Below, in pieces: positions 53,301 to 62,300 of a DNA stretch of 64,000 bases. A model generated the notes under the pieces. It worked only from the letters and a program-made list of their open reading frames with translations. It was not told the origin of the DNA and did no database searches. The stretch comes from Albula goreensis. Taxonomy: Eukaryota; Chordata; Actinopteri; Albuliformes; Albulidae. Positions within the stretch are counted from its first letter, which is position 1. Each line of letters starts with the position of its first letter. Both the position numbers and the translations under genes were made by a program. The DNA lies in NCBI GenBank assembly GCA_022829145.1, contig CM040753.1, forward strand, positions 4,114,149-4,178,148. Direction: 5' to 3'.

Positions 53301-56300
53301 TCTGTCACAGACGTATAATTTAAAAAAAATATGTATTACATGTAAAACTGCAGGTTGTGATTTATATATGAAAACAATGTGAGGATGAACAAAGTAGGCT
53401 TCTGAAGAATCACAGGGGGGTCAGATTATTTTCTTTGATTGATGGTTAATGGGAAGTGGGAGGGGTCTTTCGTCCTGCTGTGCTGTTAGCTGATTGGATG
53501 GCTTGGGTAGGACAAAGGCTGATAGGTCATTGCTTTCTCAGCGATGCAAAACTCTTAAGCTTGACTGGAAGAGTTAGCTTCTTACACTGAGTGGCTGTTT
53601 GTACGTCGGGATATTGTCCCTCGGAGCGGTATTTTGACTGCTTAGTAATACAGGGCACGAACCAAATTATCGCTCTTTTGTTGAGAGTGTTCCGCTCCTG
53701 CGAGTGCTCAGAGCATGTTCTGATCACAGGCAGTGCGTGATGTCATTGACACGGTCAATCAGATGTCAGAGGGGAACAGTCGATAAGACAGTTAGAAGCT
53801 AGGGGGCTTGTCTGAGCACAGCTGGAGTTCTCATAAATCATAAAGTAACGGATTACCCCTGTGACACTGATCTCTTATGCCTGAGCACTCTCATTTCAGA
53901 ACAGAGTTTCAGAGTGAATACTAACAGGCGCACTAAATTGGCTCCTTTCAATCGAAGCCGGATCACTTCCTGTCTTACAGATGCGCTCCTGGTTACTACG
54001 GTAACCCCACATCATTCAAAGGGAGCTGCCAGCCGTGCAAGTGCGACAATGGAAACGGAAACTCAGTTGTGTGTGACCCAAAGACTGGGGGTGAGTCTGA
54101 AACACACACACACACACACACACACATAAAGACACACGCTCATGCACCTGAACATACAAATACACATGCAACATTTTTCTGCCTTTTATCTGTCCTGGTC
54201 TTAGATTATGCTTCTCACCTGAACTCAAATGAACAAATAGTGTTGCTCGTTGTAATAGGAGCCAGTGTGCTCTATTAACTCTCTTTAACAGTTGATTCAG
54301 TGAGATGAAGCAGAATCATAATGAAACCTTTTCCTGCATTTCCTCTAGAATAACATTTACTTTACTTTTCCTGTCTAGATTTATGGACCAGGTTTGACCC
54401 CCAGTGCTATTCCTTTTTTCTTTTTCCTTATGTCTCCCACACAACAGCACGACTTTTTATCAGTCTGTAATTTTGTTTAATTCTGCTTTGAGGAGAAAGC
54501 ACATTGTGGTCAGGTGGAACATGCCTTTCAAAATGTCAGTGTGTTACTCAAAGACGGTGACTGCAGGACTCACAGTGTTGTGTTTCTGACCCCTCTGTAG
54601 AGTGCAAAAACTGCATGGAGCCTAATGACCAGTGCCAAGGTTTGTGATCTCCTGTTGTGATTGTTGAATGAAATCATGCTATTGTGGAATACCTTAGCTT
54701 TGCCCGGGCATATGGGGGCTCACAATGTGGTGTTTTGAAGAGGAAATTTTACTGCACCGTGACTGGGCTGGGTAGCCTCTGAAGTGAAAATGTCTTCTAT
54801 TTCAAAGGCGTGGTAAACGTTAAGTGCAAAAAAAAAACATGCTTAAATTTGAACCTGAAGCATCCCTCCGCTGCAGTCAGGCATAACGACCTGCAGTGGA
54901 TACAGCATGCCCTCACTGCTTTTGCTGCCAGGCATAACTCAACGATAAGCATTGGATGGCTGTACTCCACTGGCGGCTGGTGAACTAAGAACAGGGGAGG
55001 AACAAACTTTACCTTCATACCTATCATTATGTTCTACCTGTTCCCATTTATCCTCCCTGATTAACAATAAAACAAGTAATTCACAGAGTAATCAACACCA
55101 ACTGACTTGTAAATAGATTAAAAACATCCATTGATATAACAAATGTAGCACTAGATTGCAAAGAACAGCAATGCTTTTGCAAAAATAAATTGGTAACCAT
55201 TTACTCTATTTACGTCAGTTGGTGTTGATTACTCTGTGAATAGTTTTCTTTTTTGTTAATCAAGGAAAATAAATGGGAACAGGTTGGAGGTAATGATAGG
55301 GTTAAAGGTCAAGTTTGCTCCTCCCATGTTTTGAGTTCACCAGCCTCCACTGCTGTTCTCCTTCGCTGCCATCACTGTCAGAGTGGCCTGCATAACTCAG
55401 TGACTTGGCCTGAACATAGTACACACTCTCTCTCACAACACTCTCATTCTCAGAGTGTGACAAGTGTGAGCAGACCTTGCTAAACGATCTGGAGGCGATG
55501 GACACAGACCTCGACTGGCTGCAGGGCAGGCTGAAGAACATCAGTGGGGTCCTTCCCCTGGCAGACCTGAAGGAGCTGGAGAAGGACATCGCTGCCACAA
55601 AGGTACAACGGGTGAACCAGTGTAGCGTAACGGACGGTTTGGGAGATAGGCTCGCATCCTTCGGTAGTGGGTTCAGCTCCTAGGTAAGGCACTGCTGTTG
55701 GATCCTTGAGCACGGTGCTTAACACCTGTTCAGATCATGGGGGGTGCAGCTCATTAGTCTATTGGCTAAGGTACATGACTGGGACCCCTGAGGTTGGCAG
55801 CTTAAGCCCCAGTCCAGCCGTAGCAGGAACACCATTGCTGTTGGGCCCTTGAGCTAGGCCCTTAACCCTACATTGCTCCCAGGGGGGATTGGCTCTTGGC
55901 TAGCCCAATCAACTGTAAGTCACCTTGGATAAAAGCATCAGCTAAGTGACTATAATGTATAATGTAATGTAATGGAGGGGGAACATGGGAAGTGCATGGC
56001 TCCCATTTGTCTACTCACTGAGTGCAGAGAGACCCACTGGTAGCATTTTAATTTTGGTTGTTGCATTGCTGAGAAGTCTTTTGCCTTTGAGGAATCTGCC
56101 AAAATTAAAGATGAGGTTTTTTTCCTTTTAAAACTGAATATCTAATGTTTGTTATGCCTCGCAGTCAGTCCCACAGAACGATTTCCTCCCCTTTGCTGTC
56201 TGGTGCATTGGTCAAAGAGGTTTCTCTGGAATACACACACTGAAATTAAAATAATACGACTGGGTTTCTTTACTCTCTGTGACCAGACAAGACAAGTCGG

Positions 56301-59300
56301 TCTCATTGCCCAAACATAGTATCAGTGACTCAGTGATTTAGACCAATGGCCACATTGGCTTTCGGGAGAAAAACATTTTTGATTGGTTCAGACATGCCAA
56401 TGATTGAGAGATGAGTATAGCCCCTCACCATCAGATTTCACAGTATCTCACTTCATGCAACAGTAATGTACTGTATCTAAGTATCTGGCATAGGGGTAAA
56501 ATATCTTGTTTTGTAACTAGGCGGAGCACTGCCAGTTTGACTCTGAGCCAGGCGCTTCACCTCAGCAAATACCCACCTCTTCAAATGAGTAATGGCTAAA
56601 TGTGCCATTACTGAGCTACCGTGTGGAAGCTATCTTGGGTAAAAGTGTTTGCCATGCAAGTAAACGATAAACAGCTGGCTCTCTTATAACTATTAAAACG
56701 CGTTGGATGTTTTCCATGAAAGCAATTGAGGGCGCTGAGGTTCGTTGGGTGCAGGAGTTAGCGCTGTGGGCATAAGCACACAGGTGTGTGATAGCGTGTA
56801 ATAAAGCAGCAAGCAATCATTTCCAGCAGGCTAAAATAATTGCTAAGGTCCTGTGAGCCTGTAATTAAATCTAACCGCTAGCTTGTACACAGAGCTGAAG
56901 AATAATCATGAAATATTATAATCCATTCATCATGGTGTTGACAGTTCCTAATCACAAGAGCAAAGACAACAGCAATGGAGGGACGGCCATGATAGTTACT
57001 ATCAGGGATGACAACCTTCAGGGCTTAACTGACATGAGCATCTGAGTTTAAAATGAAGTCTTTTGTACATATGTTTCAATTATTTCACACTCTTTTACAC
57101 ATTTTCCTGATAGTGTCGGCATTGTTTAATTTAAGTGGGCTCCCTGTAAAATTACGGACAGCTGGCAGCGCTGACCTCTGCAGAGACTGAGCCGATTTTT
57201 CTGTTGTTTCCAGGACCTTGTGAGGAAGTACAGCTCCTCTGTAAAAAGCGACGGGATGAAGGTGAAGGAGTTGGAAGCAGATGTGAGCACACTCCATAGT
57301 GATATCCACCAGCTCAGAGAAAAGGTGCCTGCTCGCCTCTATCAGCGTGTGTCCCTATCATCAACGACCTGATTCTGTTTCATTGCTCTACCTATGTTCT
57401 ATTACAAGGGAGATTTCAGCTATGAATTTGTGGAAATAATCCCACCAACAGAAAACAGAATTGTTTTATTCATTTATGAATGTACCTGTTTGCTTTTAAT
57501 TGCTTGCATTTACTAAATTGATAAAACGCCCAATTTTCCATCTGCTCTTTCTGGATGACACAGCACGTTATAAAAGTTTAATAATAGTTAAATTCTCCTA
57601 ATGATAATAATACTTTATTTCGGTTCTTTCCAGGCAAACAGGACTCTACATAATGCTCAGGCAGGTTTGGAGAATGTGATTGGTACCTACAGAGATGCTG
57701 AGATTTTGCTGTCTGACGCTCGTCGCCTAGTCATGAGCATTCAAGGTCTGAGTCCCGCCTCTACGACTTTAACGCACATTTAGGCATGCAGCAGACGCTC
57801 TTATCTAGAGCAGGGGTGTCAAACTCCAGTCCTGGAGGGCCGCAGTGTCTGCAGGTTTTTGTTCTTTCCTTTCGATTGGCAGCCATTTTAGGCCTTGGAA
57901 ACCAGGTGTGTGGACTCTTTAGCCAACCAGTGATTTTAATTAATCAATTAAGTGCTAAAACACACCAAAAACCATCTACCACTGCGGCCCTCCAGGACTG
58001 CAGTTTGACACCCCTGATCTAGAGAGACTTACGCTGCTTTACATTTCTACACACTATCCAATTGTACAGCTGGAAATTGAGCCCATGAGCGCCAAGTTGG
58101 ATGCCTAACCCCCTAACCATTACACTGCCCTGCCACCCCAAACGATACAGCTTACATACTTCACTTAGTGGCACAATGCAAGATCAGATTTGAACCTGCA
58201 ACCTCTAAATTGCAAGCTCAGCTATTTGACCACTATGTTGCCCTGTTACAGCCATCTCAGCAGAGTCCTTATACTGCATTCACAAACCCTGTGAGCCCGC
58301 TGCAGGGAGAGGTGGAAGGGATCTCTCAGTCTCATTAGATTACATTTAAACACATTCTAATAGGCTTGTGCCAGTATGCACTGCATATAGGAGCTTGTAC
58401 TGGGCATGAAAATGTTTAGGAGTGAAATGTTTGGGTAGAGCATACTGCTGTGTGACTCTCCCTGTGTAGTGCTTCAGCAGGGGATTCTGTGTGATGGCAG
58501 AGCTGCGCAGGCAGAGCTGCGCAGGCAGGCACAATGCCATGGGGTGTGATAAAGCAGACTTATCAGGCTCAAGGCTCCGGCGTGTGGGTGTGGAAGCAAA
58601 GAGAACTTTCAGCCAAGCGACTGTGTGTGTGTATTCGTATGTGTGCAGGAATTTTGTATGTGTGTGGTCACAAAGACCATTGGCTCTTATCTTAAACTGA
58701 CTGTGTGCGTGCGTGTGTGTTTGTGTGTGTGTACATGCACAGGAATTTTGGATGTGTGTGGCAGAAAGACCACTGACTTCTGAACCCCTCTGAGTTCATG
58801 CCTTTGTATATATGTATATGTGAGTGTGAGTGTGTGTGTGTGTATTTGAATGTTGTGTATATGTGTGAATAGAGACAACTCTTATGTGAGGATCATTGAG
58901 AGTATTTGTGTTGGTTTGTGTGTGTTTGTGTTGCATGTTTGAATTGGTGACTTTTGATTTCATTGCATCCACCAACGCAGACCTCCTGGAGCAGCTGAAA
59001 AATGCGAACTTCAGCGGGACCGAGGTGGCCCCAGGGGAGCTGGCCCGCATGCTGACGGAGGCCAGGCGTATGGTGCGGGAGATGGAGCTACAGAACTGCT
59101 CCGCCCAGAGGGAGGCGGCTCAGATGGAGTGGGAGGAGTCACTCAAACGTAAGGCTCCTCCCCCTGCTGGCTGACCCACTTTTTCAATGTTTGGAATGCA
59201 CAAAACCACACCGCAGTAAACAAAAAAAAAAAAAAAAAAAAAAACTATGATTTATTCATACAAGGAGCTCAGCTTTGAGACTCTAGCATTGGTTGCATGG

Positions 59301-62300
59301 AGGAGCTCACAGAGCTCGTAGCCCTCACAAAAGCTCTATTCCCTAGTCTTTCACTGTTGTTGTGTTGTGATATAGCAGATTTGAGCTCTCTGATCTCCCC
59401 AGCTATGCCTATTTTTCTACAGTGTATGCTAGTCATTGTTAATACTTCACAACACTTCAACAGTCTGTTTACAAAAACAACAGACAGTTTCTTTTTGGTG
59501 TACACAAAATTATCCATTCAAAAAGATAAAGAACTTTTTGTTCCTCTCCAAGCAAAATATATATTATTCATCTCATTTAGACATCTCCGTTTATATATGT
59601 AAATATGTTTAAAGAATTCCTCTAAGACATGCATGTGCTATTTATGTGGAAGATATCTGTGGTGCTACAAAAGATGACAGTGCTTTTGTTTAGAGTGCTA
59701 GATCAAACTGAATTGAGTATGTTTATTTATTGATGAGCATTAGAGAGAGGTTCCTGACTGAAGCTTTGAGGCTTGTGCCTGGCTTACAGGACTTGTATGA
59801 GACAGCGTAAGGGCGCAAATAACGCATACCTGTGTTTTATTTCAGTCTTGCACTACATTGAGAATAATATGACTGAACCATGGGTCAGCAACCAAGATGA
59901 GGCCGACAGGATTGGCAGTTTGTTGAATCAGTACGGTTCTAACCTGAGGGACCTCCAGGAGGCCCTGAGAGGGGCTGCCGATAATGTTGGGAGTGCGGCT
60001 CGACAGACCAAGCTCAGCACTGCCGCCCTGGAGGACCTTCAGGTAACTGCGCTGTGGGAGACTTCCAGACTGGTAGTACAGTCTGCACTTTCACCAACTA
60101 ATATTGTTTCACCAAAATGAGTGTGAAAGAAAAGACATTGTATATAGGGAATTTGTTTATTAGCAAAGTAAAAAAAAAACATGCAAACATAGTCCATTCT
60201 GTCCTCTTTATATGGTTTTACTCTAAATATAATTTAATATAGCTAAATATAATTATATTCACAAGTGATTGTGAGCACAATTATTGAATTTAATAATGTG
60301 ATGCAAAGGCCTATATTAATTTTAAATGATCTGAATGCACTTTGTCTTAATATTTTTATTTAATTAATTTAATAGACAGAGTTAGATGTAGGCAAAAATC
60401 AGGACATTTTTTTCAAGCATCTTGTAAAGCAAACGATGAAGCCAACACGAGCCATTGCTGTATGTGTTTTGCCCAGGAACGTTCAAAGGGTCTGGAAAAG
60501 GATCGTAATGAGGTAGCAGGTCTTATCGCAATGGCCTCGGGTCAGCTACAGGACATAGCAAAGGTGATCGAGACTCTGAGAGGCCTCAAAATGGTAAGAA
60601 AGCCGAACGAACACTGACCTAAACTGTAACATTAATGCTGAGGCTCAGTTATGACGCTGTAAGCACTGCTGATTTTCCACATACACATTTACAGAATGAC
60701 TGTACATGCCTACTGGTAATAGTTTAATTTTGACAATGGTGTTGCACAATGATAAAAGTGTGGAAATTAACGTTTCATTAAATAAATGTTTCCTGGTCAT
60801 CTCTCGCAGGAATATGAACGACTGGAGGCCCAGTTCGATGGGGCCAGAACCGACCTCATCAAAAAGGTGAACGCCATCTCCCAGGCAGCGTCCAAAGAGC
60901 CCATTGTGGTGCGGGCGGAGGAGCATGCCGAAGAGCTCGACCGCTTGGCTGGGGAATGGCGAGAGTGAGTCCTCTGTGACTGGGCTGAGGGGGAACCCTG
61001 CTGTGAGAGACTCATAGGGTGTGCAGGTTCTCTGAGAGACTTATAGAGTGTGCAGGTTCCGTGAGAGACTCATAGAGTGTGCAGGTTCCATGAGAGACTC
61101 ATAGAGTGTGCAGGTTCTGTGAGAGGCTCATAGAGTGTGCAGGTTCTGTGAGAGACTCATAGGGTGTGCAGGTTCTGTGAGAGACACATAGGGTGTGCAG
61201 GTTCTGTGAGAGACTCATAGGGTGTGCAGGTTCTCTGAGTGACTCATAGAGTGTGCAGGTTCCGTGTGAGACTCATAGGGTGTGCAGGTTCTGTGAGTGC
61301 GTTTACCTCTAGTTCCGACTGCTAGTGCTGGCAGTTGAAGACCAGAGCTTGTAACCTGAAGGTGGCAGGTTGACTCCTCCCAGGTGGGGTACGCTCGTAT
61401 CCTTATCCACATGTGCTGCGTCCCCAGGCTGGTAAAGAACGCCATGAACAGCTCGGACGTGCGGCGAGCCATGGACGCCATCGGGGCTTACAAGAACATC
61501 ACCGACGCGATCAACGCCGCGGAGGAAGCGGCCCGGCAGGCGAAGGAAGCAGCAGAGAAGGCCTTGAGCGTGAGCCGTCTGCCCGAGACTGGGGCTGTGC
61601 TTCTTACAAACACAACATAACATACCTGATGCGTTCCAACTCCAGCTGATATAGCTCTGTTGATCCCACTCAAGATCTGGGTCACACACATATTCAAAAT
61701 AAACATACACAGTATTTGGTTGCTAGTGAACATTGATAATACTCTTGGAATTCCGTAGAATAATTCCAGAAAAAAAAAATCACTTACCAAAATGTAGCTT
61801 CATATAAAAGTTTTATTTATCTTTAATTTTGGTGATGTACAGTATACACATATTAGCCTGATTACAATCAAAGTACATTAATACATATGGGCTTTGGAGT
61901 TACAGTATGCCCACCTCCTCAGACAATATACCCACATATTAGCCTTATTATCATTAATACATATGGGCTTTGGAGTTACAGTATACCCACCTACTCAGAC
62001 AGTATACTCACCTATTAGCCTTATTACCATTAATACATTTTGGCTTTGGAGTTACAGTATGCCCACCTCCTCAGACAGTATACCCACCTATTATCCTTAT
62101 TTCCATTAATACATATGGGCTTTGGAGTTACAGTACGCCCACCTCCTCAGACAGTATACCCACCTATAAGCCTTATTACCATTAATACATATGGGCTTTG
62201 GAGTTACAGTATGCCCACCTCCTCAGACAGTATACCTACCTATTAGCCTTATTACCATTAATACATATGGGCTTTGGAGTTACAGTATGCCCACCTCCTC

